From Prorocentrum cordatum (lineage: Eukaryota; Sar; Dinophyceae; Prorocentrales; Prorocentraceae), in assembly GCA_963575745.1 (NCBI GenBank), contig CAUYUJ010014261.1, positions 290,689 to 354,688 of the forward strand: a stretch of 64,000 nucleotides of DNA, given 5' to 3'. Shown piece by piece: positions 40,361 through 50,834 of the stretch. How positions within the stretch are numbered: the stretch's first letter is position 1; each line of letters begins with the position of its first letter. A model generated the notes under the pieces. It had not been told where the DNA came from. It searched no databases and saw only the letters and a list, made by a program, of their open reading frames with translations. The position numbers and the translations under genes are program-made.

Positions 40361-40960
40361 TGGGCCCTGTTTTTTTACAGGCCCAGAGGTTGACACCAAC
40401 ACAAATATCGGCGGTGTGCCTCCACCGGGGGCCGGGGGAAGAGGATCCCGATCTCGGTGATGGTAATAATATTCTGGCTGCCAAGGTGACCAACCTGTTA
40501 CCACCAACACCGAAATCTGGGATCATCTTCCCCCTTCGGAGGCAACCCCCTCGTGCTGGTGTTGGTGCCCATTTCCAGGCCTCCGATGTTTCGCGTGGGC
40601 GACGATCGAGAACGGGCCCGACGCGAGATGGCACAGCGACCCTGCGCGGCGGCGCACGCGGGCCGCCGGCGCGGCCACTGTGGAGGCGAGGGCGCCCACG
40701 CGAAGGCGTGCGCGAGCAGTTGCCGCGCGCCGACGTCGGCGCATTCGACCCCGGTGTTGCTGCTCTGGGCGCCCGAAATGGGTACCGTCGGGGTGTTGAA
40801 CTAAAGAATCCTAAATAAAGAAGGAAGCCCCCTCTTTGACCTCAAACCCGCCTGCGTGGACGAGGAACGGGAATTAGAGAAACAGTCATGGAAGGACCCA
40901 CTGAAAGTAAGGAACGTCGAGCCCCTTCCCAACTCGAACGGTTCCTTATTTCAGCGTCTT
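40361..40960. other. Spacer with an FB-13 end fragment
   Basis: GGGCGCCCGAAATGGGTACCG at 40768 matches the left flank and end of FB-13. No gene recognised. Confidence 0.45.
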
Positions 40961-41147
40961 GGCTGTACGGAAAGAACGGGTACACTGCCCAACAACAAAT
41001 GTTGTCCCGAACCAGCAGCGGCCGCTGTTGGACGGGCGGCCTTCTGTATCGAATGGGCACAGGCCGCGGCGAAACCGACAGCGAATCCTGTTCAAAATGA
41101 GTAGGAACTGCTGTTGGGCATTGTACCCTTTCTTTCCGTACCCATTC
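40961..41147. mobile_element. FB-13 element, copy 2
   Basis: CTGTACGGAAAGAACGGGTA ... CCTTTCTTTCCGTACCCATT, complementary. Core AACAGCGGCCGCTGTTGG-like, GCGGCCTTCTGTATCGAATG and CCTGTTCAAAATGA. Confidence 0.82.
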
Positions 41148-41184
41148 CGTTCGTGCCGTTGCGTCGCCCACGTCGCGAGCATAG

Positions 41185-41360
41185 AGGGGGCCCGACAACA
41201 AGAGACCTTCCATAAGGAACCCAACCCTGAGACCCCAGGACGTCCGTCGATGTTTGGTGTGGGAGCGTCACGCTTTCCATCTAGCAAGACCCTCGACACC
41301 CAAGAAACCAAGGGCACCCTGGAGGCAAGCAGGGTGCTTCTTGGCACGGGTCTCCACTGC
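41185..41360. mobile_element. FB-16 element, uninterrupted copy
   Basis: GGGGGCCCGACAACAAGAG, AACCCTGAGACCCCAGGACG, GTGTGGGAGCGTCACGC, AGGGCACCCTGGAGGCAAGC, GCACGGGTCTCCACTGC. Serves as the empty-site reference for 17236-17650. Confidence 0.68.
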
Positions 41361-41394
41361 GTGTCTGGGTCGTTTCCAGGGCCCCCCAGGACCC

Positions 41395-41470
41395 ATCGAA
41401 GTCGAATCGAATCGGATCGGAATCGGAGGCCATCGAAATCAAATCGAATCGAATCGGAGGGATCGAAGTG
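41395..41470. repeat. GAATCGGA repeat, short copy
   Basis: GTCGAATCGAATCGGATCGG and AATCAAATCGAATCGAATCG; same units as 37.2 and 45.6 kb. Confidence 0.75.
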
Positions 41471-41474
41471 AGCT

Positions 41475-42195
41475 CCTCCTCCTCCTCCTCCTCCGCATCC
41501 TCCTCCTACTCCTACTCCTCCTCCTCCTCCTCCTCCTCCTCCTCCTCCTCCTCCTCCGCCTCCGCCTCCGCCTCCTCCTCCTCCTCCTCCTCCTCCTCCT
41601 CTTCCTCCTCCTCCTCCTCCTCCTCTTTCCTCCTCCTCCTCCTCCGCCTCCGCCTCCGCCTCCTCCGCCTCCGCCTCCTCCTCCTCCTCCTCCTCCTCCT
41701 CCTCCTCCTCCTCCTCCCCAGGAGCAGGAGGCGCTGGCGGGGCGGCGGGGCGGGCGGGGCGGGCGTCGAGGCACGAGCGCCGTCGATGGAGACGGGCTTG
41801 TCGATGCCCTGCTCCTCGGCGGCGGCGGCGGGAGGGAGGAAACACGCGGGGAGGAGGATCGAGGATCGAGGAGAGGGAGGAGGGGGAGGAGGAGGAGGAG
41901 GAGGAGGAGGAGGAGGAGGAGGAGGAGGAGGAGGAGGAGGAGGAGGAGAAGGAGGAGGAAGGGAGGAGGAGCAGGAGGAGGAGGAGGAGGAGGAGGAGGA
42001 GGAGAGGAGGGGAGAGGGAGGAGGAGGACGGGGACGGGACGAGGAGAGACGAGGAGGAGGAGGAGGAGGAGGAGGAGGAGGAGGAGAAGGAGAAGAGGAG
42101 GAGGATGGGGAGGAGGAGTACGAGGACGATGGGGAGGAGGAGGAGGAGGAGGAGAAGGAGGAGGAGGAGGAGGAGGAGGAGGAGGAGGAGGAGAT
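41475..42195. repeat. (CTC)n ... (GGA)n convergent pair
   Basis: CTC/CGC triplets (41475-41717), a 160-bp spacer, then GGA/GAG triplets (41875-42195): mutually complementary triplet tracts. Confidence 0.95.
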
Positions 42196-42955
42196 GCGGA
42201 GGGAACCAGCCCATCCACCACTAGCGATGCCCCCTCATAGCTCGCTCTCCTGCGGCCGTTCGGGACGATCTGGGCACCCCCGGAACGCTCTCGGCGAGGC
42301 GCAGCGGCTGGAACGCATCACAAGGCTGGAGAATCGCCGAGAACAGAAGAGGAGGGGGAGGAGAAGGACGAAGGATAGAAAAGGAGCAGGATCGAGGAGG
42401 AGGAGGAGGAGGAGGAGGAGGAGGGGGATCGCAAAGGAGGGGATGAGGAGCAGGATCGAGGAGCAGGATGGAAGATCGAAGAGGAGGAGGATCGAGGAGG
42501 AGGAGGAGGACCAAAGCGAAGGATCGAGGAGCGGGATCGGGCCTGTGGAAGCTCGTCCGCTGCTGCTCGTCGCTTGACGGCCTGCCGTCTATCGAGAGCG
42601 ACGCGGGGAAACCCCGAGGGGGGGAAAGTGAAAGCCGCCGGCCCAAGCGTCTGACGCAGCCCGTAGCCCCCGACGGACGACGCATCGAGGACGATGAGGA
42701 GGATCGAGGAGGAGGATGCGTGGCTTCAGCCACAGGGCACGTGGCTCAGGATCGAGGAGGAGGATCGAGTATCGGGGGCTTCTCGACGTCTGATCCTCTC
42801 TTGAAGCTCTGGGCGGCTCCGGAGGCCTCGGGGGCAGACATCTTCGGCCGTGACTCTTTTCGCAGCGCTTCGGATCCCGAGTCTTTACCTAGTAGCCTGT
42901 CTGAAAGGGTTCTATATCCGCCGGCCCATCGGCATGTGTGAGACAATGTTCCATC
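42196..42955. other. Spacer with (GGA)n and GATCGAGGA repeats
   Basis: 42340-42540 and 42690-42770 hold GGATCGAGGAGGAGG and GAGCAGGATCGAGGAG phrases. No gene supported. Confidence 0.55.
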
Positions 42956-43224
42956 GTCGTCGTCGTCGTCACCAAGCCCGAGGAAATTCAGGAACAAGGA
43001 AATCGAAGAGCGTCATGATCAAGTCGAAGGGAAGCCCCTTCCCGAGTGGTAGAGACGCTCAGGGCGCCCTGGGCCCGTGGAGTACCGAGGACCCGCGTGG
43101 CACGTGCGAGCTGCCGGAGCAGCGAGCGCCCGAGGCGGTGCAGTGCGACGAAATCTCCCCCGTTGATCCTTTCCCTGCCGGGGGCGGTGGGGTCCTGGGT
43201 CAGAATGCCATCCCCCCCAGGGAG
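42956..43224. other. Spacer, nothing recognised
   Basis: No feature recognised beyond (CGT)5 at 42955-42970. Confidence 0.35.
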
Positions 43225-43500
43225 TCCTGGAGCCCCAGGAAGCCCCCGGACTGGCCCCGAGTGCCCCAAGAAGCCCCTGAGACGGTCCAAGAGGGCCACG
43301 AATCGCCGAACGATCGGTCCAGGACGCCCAAGATAGCCTCCAGTCAGCCCAAGAAGCCGTCTAGACGCCCCAAGAAGGCTCCAAGAGCATTAGGCAAACT
43401 TCATTGATTGTCCTTAGGTTTCTGGCAGAGTTTGGCCTCTCGACGCTCCAACACGGCCCAAGAGGCCCACAAGATCTCCCCAAGACGGCCCAAGATGGTG
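43225..43500. repeat. CCCAAGANGG phrase repeat, block 3
   Basis: Phrases such as GTGCCCCAAGAAGCCCC, GGTCCAAGAGGGCC, GACGCCCAAGATAGCC and GGCCCAAGAGGCCC. Confidence 0.7.
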
Positions 43501-44246
43501 ATGCACGCCGGCATGCCAAAGTAAAGCAGACGGGTTCAACTCGTCGGCGAGTTGTTCAGAATCGGGGGGGAAAGCGTGGGCATGATGCATATGTTTTGGC
43601 AACGTTGTACGGCAAACTACTTTACCAACACTTGAGCCTAAATGGCTACAGACCGTTCTCGGGGTTCTCTGTGGCCGTCGTGCCCTCTTGCAAGCCTCCT
43701 GGGCTGTCTTGGGGCGATCTTGGGTGCATCTTGGCCCGTATTGGAGCGCCGCAAGGCCGAGAAAGGCGAGAACGCCCCCTTCGGCCTGACCATAAAACAG
43801 CTTGGGCACGCTCGTCTTTCGCAAATCATCCGATCGGGCTCTCTCACCAAAGGGCCTGGCTGGGCACTCCATCCCCTATAGTTGTTTGCATCCGCCATTG
43901 GCCTGTCGGCCCAAGATGTTCTCCAACAGCACTTGGGTTGGCCTGTTCATTAACCTGATCAGAACAAACAGTCGATACTTTTGGTCCTGGCGACAGCTGA
44001 TATCGTCCTCTTCGCGTGAACGTTCTGTAATTTGCCACCGACGGTGCACCACCTACTCAAATTCTGGCATTAGCGTTGTCTCCTCCGACAGCTGTGTGCC
44101 TTTGTCTCTGCTCGCCATGGCAAACAGATTGTGGAACTCTCGCGCTTCGCTGCACTAGACCTCCATTGGGGCATGCTCTCTTCATCCTCCTCCTGCTCGT
44201 GCTGCAGAGCTGGTGCAAACCCCCTCCTGGCCTCGACCTCCCCATA
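43501..44246. other. Spacer, no gene recognised
   Basis: GC content falls somewhat and triplet repeats are absent, but no open frame has a recognisable domain. An unrecognised exon cannot be excluded. Confidence 0.35.
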
Positions 44247-44421
44247 CAGTCGGGGCGCTGAAGAAGGAACCCTTCTCGTTTGGGAGGGGCTCCGTGTTCC
44301 TTAGTTGTTTTACTGCTTGCCTTCGGTTTACCTTCGGTGTTGGATCGAACATCGAAGTTCAACTTCAGGAAAAAGGGGCCTCGTTCCTTATTTTTCGTTC
44401 CTTAGGTCAACGACCCGACTG
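44247..44421. mobile_element. FB-7 mariner-like MITE, copy 2 (reverse)
   Basis: TA + CAGTCGGGGCGCTGAAGA at the left and CGACCCGACTG + TA at the right. Relative to 15754-15927 the GGGGCGCTGAAGAAGGAACC side is now on the left, so the copy is inverted. Confidence 0.83.
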
Positions 44422-44586
44422 TACCTCCGGCGGCTCGAGCTCTTCGAAGCGCTGGCCCAGTGGAGCCCTCGCCTCGTCGCTCGACTGGCGCTGGCATCTC
44501 GTCCCGCGCGTCGTCCTCCTGACGGCCACCCCGAGGGCCTCCGCGCCGCAGGGGGGAATCGGCGCGGCCATCGTGGCCGAACTTCG

Positions 44587-44905
44587 AGGAGGATCCAGGA
44601 GGAGGATCCAGGAGGAGGAGGAGGAGGAGGAGGAGGAGGAGGAGGAGGGGGAGGAGGAGGAGGAGGAGGAGGAGGAGAAGGAGGGAGAGGAGGAGGCGGA
44701 TGAGGGGGGGGGAGGGGAGGAGGAGGAGGAGGGAGGAGAGGAGGAGGAGGAGGAGGAGGAGGAGGAGGAGGAGGAGATGGAGGAGGAGGAGGAGGAGGGA
44801 GGAGGAGGAGGAGGAGGAGGAGGAGGAGGAGGAGGAGGAGGAGGAGGAGGAGGAGTAAGAGAAGGAGGAGGAGGAGGAAGAGGAGGAGGAGGAGGAGGAG
44901 GTCGA
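44587..44905. repeat. (GGA)n microsatellite
   Basis: Over 300 bp of GGA/GAG triplets with GGCGGA, GAT and GTAAGA interruptions; starts as GGAGGATCCAGGAGGATCCA. Confidence 0.96.
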
Positions 44906-45068
44906 AGCTGGATCCTCAAATTTCGACCCACGAAGGCCTGGCCCTCGGGTTTCCCCCACTCCTATGATGGGCATATCCCTGGCCTCCTAGCCTGGAACCT
45001 ATCCCCCTCTCGGATTGGCCCCCCCCTCGGGTTGCACCCCCCGTGGAACCTATCCCTACCGATCCCTA
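44906..45068. other. Spacer, nothing recognised
   Basis: No feature recognised. Confidence 0.35.
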
Positions 45069-45240
45069 CAGTCAACCTGAAAAGTAAGGACGCACGATAA
45101 GGATGCAAGGGCCTTGGAAGGCCATGCCGACACTTTTCGAGTGGGGCTGGCCAGCGAAAGTCGCCACGGAGGGGCCGAAGTGGCAAGACTACTAGGGTAA
45201 CCTTGGGAAAGTTGCTCACCCTTACGATGCGGGCTGACTG
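45069..45240. mobile_element. FB-6 mariner-like MITE, copy 3
   Basis: TA + CAGTCAACCTG ... CGGGCTGACTG + TA. Sub-terminal AAGGACGCACGATAAGGATG and the right-hand CTCACCCTTACGATG also pair. Confidence 0.87.
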
Positions 45241-45519
45241 TATCCCTATCCCACTCGGGCTGCCCCCGACCACCCTGGCACAGGTGACGGTCGTCACCTG
45301 GTACGGGCTTCCTGGACTCCGCAGCAGACTCGGGCCTCTGCCCACCTTCGCAGGCTGGGCCCGGCTGGTGTCCTGGCGACCCAGCCCACTGCCCGCGCTG
45401 TAGCCCATGAGCTTCGCGAGGCGGAAGCCTGGCGGCCGCTGGGAGGGTACCCCACGCTTGCGGCGCAGATGTCAGACGGCACGGCGCCCCACCCAGCCGA
45501 TCAATCGAGACAGGCAAGC
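45241..45519. other. Spacer, nothing recognised
   Basis: No feature recognised. Confidence 0.35.
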
Positions 45520-45765
45520 GAGCCCAGATTCGAATCGACGAGTCGGATGAGCGATCGACATGCGTTGGATCGGCGGAACTCCCGGCAGCCCAGCCAGGAG
45601 GAGTCGGATCGGCGGACATCGGCAGGCTCACAAGGCCTCCATACATGACAAGGGATCGGAGCCCACATCGGAATCCCCAGTCGACTCGCATCGGCATGTC
45701 GGAGCGCACGGAGAAAGCGCAGCGAATTGAGACGAATAGATTCGAACCGAGGCGAGCTGGGATGA
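45520..45765. repeat. GAATCGGA/GATCGGCGG repeat, copy 2
   Basis: Same block order as 37075-37310 but with fewer perfect units. Confidence 0.65.
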
Positions 45766-45867
45766 CAGGCTGCACCGCGACTGCCCCCGCGAGGAGAGAG
45801 CGGGCGGGTCACGGCAAGGCAGGATCAAGTCGGGCATGTCCAGGGACGATTAAGCGGGCGAGACATA

Positions 45868-46040
45868 CAGTCAACCCGTGCAGTAAGGATGCGCGATAAG
45901 GATGCAAGGGCCTTTGACGCCCAATTCGAAGCTCTTCGAGCGGGGCGCGGCCAACGAACGTGGCGAAGGATGGACCGAGGGGGCAAGGATGCAAGGGTAC
46001 ACTTGGGAAGGCTGCCCATCCTTCTTATGCGGGTTGATTG
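45868..46040. mobile_element. FB-6 mariner-like MITE, copy 4
   Basis: TA + CAGTCAACCCG ... CGGGTTGATTG + TA, interior nearly the reverse complement of 13547-13720 (GAAGCTCTTCGAGCGGGGCG, GCGGCCAACGAACGTGGCGA). 46041-46115 is the right half of an FB-2 (GTAGGGGACATGCCCGACCC). Confidence 0.87.
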
Positions 46041-46137
46041 TATGTTCGAACAAAATATATGTTGGCTATTGCTTGTTTTCGTCCGAAATCCCCCCGTAGG
46101 GGACATGCCCGACCCAATGGCAGGGGCGGGGGGGAGG

Positions 46138-46255
46138 AGGTGTCAGGGTAGGCGGTCTATCAACGACGTGTCAGGGTAGGAGGTCTACAAGGCCAAGGCC
46201 AATTCCTTAATCGACGTGTCAGGGTAGGAGGTCGATCAACCTCCGACCTGAGGGC
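46138..46255. repeat. GACGTGTCAGGGTAGGAGGTC repeat
   Basis: Three units of 30-55 bp; the unit is the right-hand end of DR-18 (compare 36868 and 50203). Confidence 0.75.
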
Positions 46256-46425
46256 AGGAGCGGGGAGGGGGGGCAGCTCGGCAGCAGAGCCGAGGCCGAA
46301 GGCGGGGCGACGCCACGGCGCCGAGAGCAGCCGAGCGGCCCAGGCGGCGCGCCGGCCTCCCCCCGCCCTGCGCGGCAGGGCGTGCACTTACTTCGTGCCC
46401 CCTCGTCGTCGCCCCACCCCCTCCC
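46256..46425. other. GC-rich spacer
   Basis: No feature recognised. Confidence 0.35.
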
Positions 46426-46888
46426 CCCCCTCCTCCTCCTCTCTCCTCCTCCTCCTCCTGTCCTCCTCCTCCTCCTCCTCCTCCTCCTCCTCCCTTCCTC
46501 CTCCTCCTTCCTCCTCCTCCTCCTCCTCCTCCTCCTCCTCCTCCTCCTCCTTCCCCTTCCCCTCCTCCTCCTCCTCCTCCGCCCCGTCCTCCTCCTCCCA
46601 CTCCTCCTCCCCATCCCTCCTCCATCCCTCCTCATCCCTTCTCCTCCTCCTCCTCCGACGACGACGACGGCCCAAGACGGCCAAGAGCCCGACTCCGCCT
46701 CCTCCGCCTCCTCCGCCCTCCTCCCCTTCCTCCGCCTCCTCCTCCGCCTCCTCCTCCCCCTCCTCCTCCTATTCCTCCTCCTCCTCCTCCTCCTCCCCTC
46801 CTCCTCATCCTCCTCCTCCCTCCTCCTCCTCCTCCTCCCTCCTCCTCCTCCTCCTCCTCCTCCTCCTCCTCCTCCTCCTCCTCCGCCG
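46426..46888. repeat. (CTC)n microsatellite
   Basis: About 460 bp, CTC triplets with CCC, CTT and a (GAC)4 island at 46657. Confidence 0.96.
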
Positions 46889-47480
46889 CACCAAAGCACG
46901 CTTGGACAGGACACGCGAGAGGACATGAGACCCTTCTGAGGGCCACATCGCCACAGGAGTGCAGCAGGCACGGTTCGCGAGGCACAGGACACAAGGGTAA
47001 CCTTGAATTGGCAGGGTCGACCTACGAATCTGGGCCGACGGTACTTCGGGCCCCCTCGTCGTCGCCCAGCGCCTCCAGCCCCCCTCTTGGGGGCGCGCAG
47101 ACATGGATTAGCGATCCAAGGATTCGGCGCGCGGTCGCCGAATCCATGGATCGGGAGAGGTGCCCTCCCCAAAAGGCGGCTGGTGCCGCCCCGCTCGGCG
47201 GCGGAGATCCGCGCTTTCCCATGGAAGCTGGACCCGTCGCTAATCCACGCCCCCTTAATCCATGTTTGCGATCGCCTGACCCTCGCTTCCCGCAGCCGCA
47301 CTCGACCCCCGCCCCGCACCCCCGCATCCTCTCTCGCACGGCTCCTCCGCATCAGCCTTTTCTCGCTCTTGCCCTCGTCCGCCCCTATGCTCCCATCCCT
47401 CCTCTCCTCTCCTATCCTCTGCTCGGAGTTGGAGGGAGGACTTCGGACGACTTGGCCCCAATCGCTTCCGTGTCGTATAG
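46889..47480. other. Spacer, no gene recognised
   Basis: Contains an imperfect inverted pair CTAATCCATG/CATGGATTAG (TGGATTAGCGATCCAAGGAT at 47105; GTCGCTAATCCACG near 47236). No supported gene. Confidence 0.4.
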
Positions 47481-47747
47481 GATCCTCTCGCCTCCTCCAC
47501 ATCCTCCTCCACATCGTTCTGTTCCTCCCTCGGGACCTCCTCGTCCTCTTCCCCGACGGACCTCGCACGGTACGACGTTGGCAATGACATGTCCGAACCT
47601 GACAACCGGGCGCGAGTGGTATCGCACAGCCTACAGGCACAGTCAGTCAGTCAAGCCCTGCGCTCGAACGGCGCATTGGCAAATCAAAAGTTAGCACAGC
47701 GCACTGTCGCTGGACAGCTGATGCGACTTAGCATGACTGAAACATGA
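47481..47747 (+). CDS. Unrecognised short open frame (doubtful)
   Basis: An 89-codon frame from just after an in-frame TAG to TGA at 47745. The first 25 codons are Ser/Thr-rich and overlap CTC-like repeats. The rest (AQSVSQALRSNGALANQKLA, then QRTVAGQLMRLSM) has protein-like composition without matching anything I recognise. It has no upstream ATG before codon 38 or so. It could be an exon fragment or chance; I cannot choose. Confidence 0.15.
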   Translation, partial: DPLASSTSSSTSFCSSLGTSSSSSPTDLARYDVGNDMSEPDNRARVVSHSLQAQSVSQALRSNGALANQKLAQRTVAGQLMRLSMTET

Positions 47748-48880
47748 CTGAAACATGCACTTTCATCCTATCGTGCAGCCCACGACGTGGATGACGAGAC
47801 GAAAACAATCGAGAACTCCGGCGGGAAGGGGCCCGCCTTTGCCGTACATGCCAGCCATGTCATCACCTTCCCAATGGGCACCCTCGCACAGCTAAGTCAG
47901 CGGAGCCTGGAATGCTCGTAGTGGTCATTATTGGATGCTCATTCTTGGGACCTTCCTGCATGCACTCGCTCCATTCGTGCGTCAAAGCTGCGTCGAACGT
48001 CCGTCGGTTTGAGTCGACCTTGAGTCGAATCTGAGCCGAACTTGAGACGAACTGGGGTCGAGCTAGAATCGAACAGGTCCGTTAGGAGGGCCCAGGAAGG
48101 TCCCCCAAACGAGCATCCAATCATTCCTCATCCGAGCGAATCGGCATGATCTGCCAACCGCCGTCGGATTCTTCGGTAGCAAATCATGGGATCCTGGTCT
48201 ACCCTCTGCATTCCGTCTCTTTTGCGTCGTTTAGCGTCTGAAGTCGATCAGATAGCGACAATTTAGCGTCGTTTAGAATCGATGTTGCATCGATGTTGCG
48301 TCGATGTAGCGTCGATTCGCAAGAGCCGAAACGATGGTACGGGAAGCTCCCATGAATTGCCACCAGAGATTCGGACGTGCCCTACTTCCGCTTGCCCCCG
48401 TCCCCCATGGCTCCTCATAGTCCCCCCGACCTGCGATTTGTGCGGTGGAAGGGCCGACATGTTGGACACACCTGCGCAGGCCTGACTGCTCCCGCGCATG
48501 GGCAGTGCGGCACATACGAGAGGGGCGACAAAGAAGAAGTAAGGAACCGAACTATATACACCGACGCTTTTTCCGGACCCGCACTGAAATTCGCACAGGA
48601 AAGCGGATCCTGCTGCATACAGGATCCTAGTGTATACAATTGTCGCTGCTTCTCCATGAAGACGGTGAAACAAGTATACACCACACCACCCCGACGTCGT
48701 AGCCGACCCTGAAAGAGTCCTGGGATTGAAACAACAGCCCCCCACTCGCAACGTATACGCTCCAATTTCCGAAGAAGGGGGCGACGCGCAACCGCAAATG
48801 TGGTCAAACAGACACTGCGGCCACAATGGGCGAACCAGGCTCGTCACAAGCAGCTAACGTCCACAGCGAAATCAATAGCG
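47748..48880. other. Low-repeat spacer, no gene recognised
   Basis: The longest stretch of ordinary-looking sequence in the window. It has short tandem phrases GAGTCGACCTTGAGTCGAA (48010-48070) and CGATGTTGCATCGATGTTGC (48268-48315). Frames on both strands near 48377-48850 lack recognisable domains. Confidence 0.4.
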
Positions 48881-49490
48881 ACAGCGACGACCCCTGCTCT
48901 TACGGGGAAGCAGGAGGAGGCGGAGGAAGAGGGGAAGGAGGAGGAGGGGAAGGAGGAGGAGGAGGAGAATGGGAAGGAGGAGGAGGAGGAGGACGAAAAG
49001 GGGTTCAGGAGTTCAGGAATTCAAGAACGATGTCCGAAACGGCCTCAAGAGGACCCCTTATGGTCCCTGCGCTGGAGCTCGGCCTTACTGAAGGCCTTGG
49101 GGGAAAGCCCCCGCTCCAGACGATTCAGATACCCACGATGAGTGGGGGTGACCACCTTAGGGCACTTCCTACCTAGCCCTAGGAATTGCTTATCCCCAAA
49201 CATCCCGCAAGACGCGCAGAACCACACCCCGAGATTCATATGCAAGCGCATGCTATGGGAGGGTGGGCCCACCCCCCAGCAATGTGCATCCTCGCGCCCT
49301 CAGGAAGGCCTCCCAGGGAACCGTCAACAAGCACAAAATTGAAACATCCCGTGGACCTCCAAGCCCGGACCAGGGACACGGACGCGGACCCCCAACAACG
49401 CAGGCATTTCCGACCCACATCGTCCAGAAGGTGGTCCGTGGAGGGGAAGCGACGACCCCTGCTCTTACGGGGAAGCAGGAAGAGGAGGAG
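48881..49490. repeat. Direct repeats ending in (GGA)n
   Basis: GCGACGACCCCTGCTCTTAC followed by GGGGAAGCAGGA and (GGA)n occurs at 48884 and 49449, about 565 bp apart. The retroelement zinc-motif fragment lies between them. Confidence 0.78.
49045..49272 (-). pseudogene. Retroelement C-terminal Cys-motif fragment
   Basis: The minus-strand frame reads NLGVWFCASCGMFGDKQFLG, LGRKCPKVVTPTHRGYLNRL and ERGLSPKAFSKAEL. The W-x-C-x2-C-G ... L-x-x-x-C-P pattern followed by a Leu/Arg helix resembles the zinc-binding tail at the end of dinoflagellate LINE/RNase H ORFs (my recollection of the family, not a search). LINE-3 has a comparable CVPC ... LTHSCNGP segment. It is only about 55 residues, with no RT or RNase H in frame next to it. 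Confidence 0.4.
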
Positions 49491-50054
49491 AGGAAGGAGG
49501 AGAAGGGGAAGGAGGAGGAGGAGAAGGAGGAGGAACTGTTGGTCATCGTGCCCACCAGCTTCGTTGGAGGGCTCGCATCAACGCAACTCTTCTGGCACAG
49601 ACCAGTCGCGGCAGACCCCTGGCCTCTCTGGCGTGCTGGGGCGAACCAGCCGTGGAGCCTCCTGGCTTCAGAGCAGCACGGGCAAAAGAGAGGGAGGATG
49701 GCGACCAGGAGTAGCATGGTGTGGCATGAGTGTCGTCCCTCTCCTCCCCCACTGTTCTGCCTCCTGTCTCCGCTCGTGCATGTTTCCTCGTTCGTCCGCT
49801 CGCCGCAGCCGTTGGCACGAAGCCGGCACTCCCTGAACGAACGCCACGTGCGCTGATGAAACAACGAGTTATCCGACTTCTTCTGCTCTGTTCATCTCGG
49901 TTTGGGCTGCCAGACCGGCACAGATGACGAGGAGCTCTGGGTCGGAGCCCCGAGGATGTTCTCCAGAGGTGCACCCCTCGGACGGAAGAGGTGGGCATAG
50001 GCACGAAGCAGGAAATCGTTGGAGCCACACTGGACTTCCGCCCGCCCCCCGAGG
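49491..50054. other. Spacer, no gene recognised
   Basis: No repeat or domain recognised. Confidence 0.35.
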
Positions 50055-50059
50055 AGGAG

Positions 50060-50245
50060 GAGGATCGGCGGTGGACAGATTTCCCTTTCGTAAACCTCCC
50101 TTCAGTGAAAACGGCCCAGGACCGAAACCGACGGACCTGGACCCGCAAGAAAGACGGCCGCGACGCCCTCTCGCGAACCGAGAACGGCCAATTCGCGAAT
50201 CGACGTGTCAAGATCGGAGGTCTATCAACCTCCGAGAGGATCGAG
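50060..50245. repeat. DR-18 repeat, copy 2
   Basis: Matches 36735-36902 over about 170 bp (GGACCGAAACCGACGGACCT, GACGGCCGCGACGCCCTCTC, AATTCGCGAATCGACGTGTC, GGAGGTCTATCAACCTCCGA). Confidence 0.78.
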
Positions 50246-50363
50246 GGACAACCGCTCGACTCCTGAGGCAGCAAGGCGCCCAGCGTAGCTTGGGACATGA
50301 GCATCCCAAACTGCATGCTTTCCACGGCCGGCGTGCACTCGTGTGTGTGTACTGGGCATGCTC

Positions 50364-50531
50364 TCAGGTGGGGCGTGTCCCACTACAGGCGGACTGTGGA
50401 CGAGAGATAAAACATAGCCAAACAATCCTCAAACAATCCCCCCAACAAAAACTCAAACATCGCCCCCAGACTATCGTTCCAGAAATCATGCTTGAAACTT
50501 TGTCTCCTGTAGAGGGGCAGGCCCGACTCAA
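50364..50531. mobile_element. FB-2 element, copy 6
   Basis: TCAGGTGGGGCGTGTCCCAC ... GAGGGGCAGGCCCGACTCAA. Flanking 8-mers GCATGCTC (50356) and GCATAATC (50532) match at six of eight, consistent with an old 8-bp TSD. Confidence 0.82.
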
Positions 50532-50732
50532 GCATAATCGTGGCTCTGGCCCGCGGGTGGGCACCGGCCTCCTGCTCCTCGAAAGCGCCGCGCCGCGGGC
50601 TGTCGTCAGAGGCATGCTGCGGCCACTGCGCGCGGCAAGCCCGCATCCGCCGCCGTGCCCCACGGCGCGCGGAGGCGTGGTGGGACGGTGAGCGTTTCCC
50701 TGCTCGGCGTCTCGACACTGGGCGGGGGGGGG
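50532..50732. other. GC-rich spacer
   Basis: No feature recognised. Confidence 0.35.
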
Positions 50733-50834
50733 GGGCCTGTTTTCCACCACCACCACCATAAGCAGGAGGGGGAAGGGGTCCTCCTCCTCCTCCTCCTCCT
50801 CCTCCTCCTCCTCCTCCTCCTCCTCCTCCTGCTG

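Noticed and set aside
41254-42240. Frames over 300 codons of Leu, Arg, Ser or Glu/Gly runs
   Set aside because: All six frames stay open because CTC/GGA triplets contain no stops; composition is that of the microsatellite.
46219-47640. 473-codon minus-strand frame
   Set aside because: Its core is the (CTC)n tract at 46.4-46.9 kb and the rest shows GC-driven composition without a recognisable domain.
48263-48847. 194-codon minus-strand frame as a host gene
   Set aside because: The opposite strand has equally long frames, part of it is the CGATGTTG tandem phrase, and no domain is recognised.
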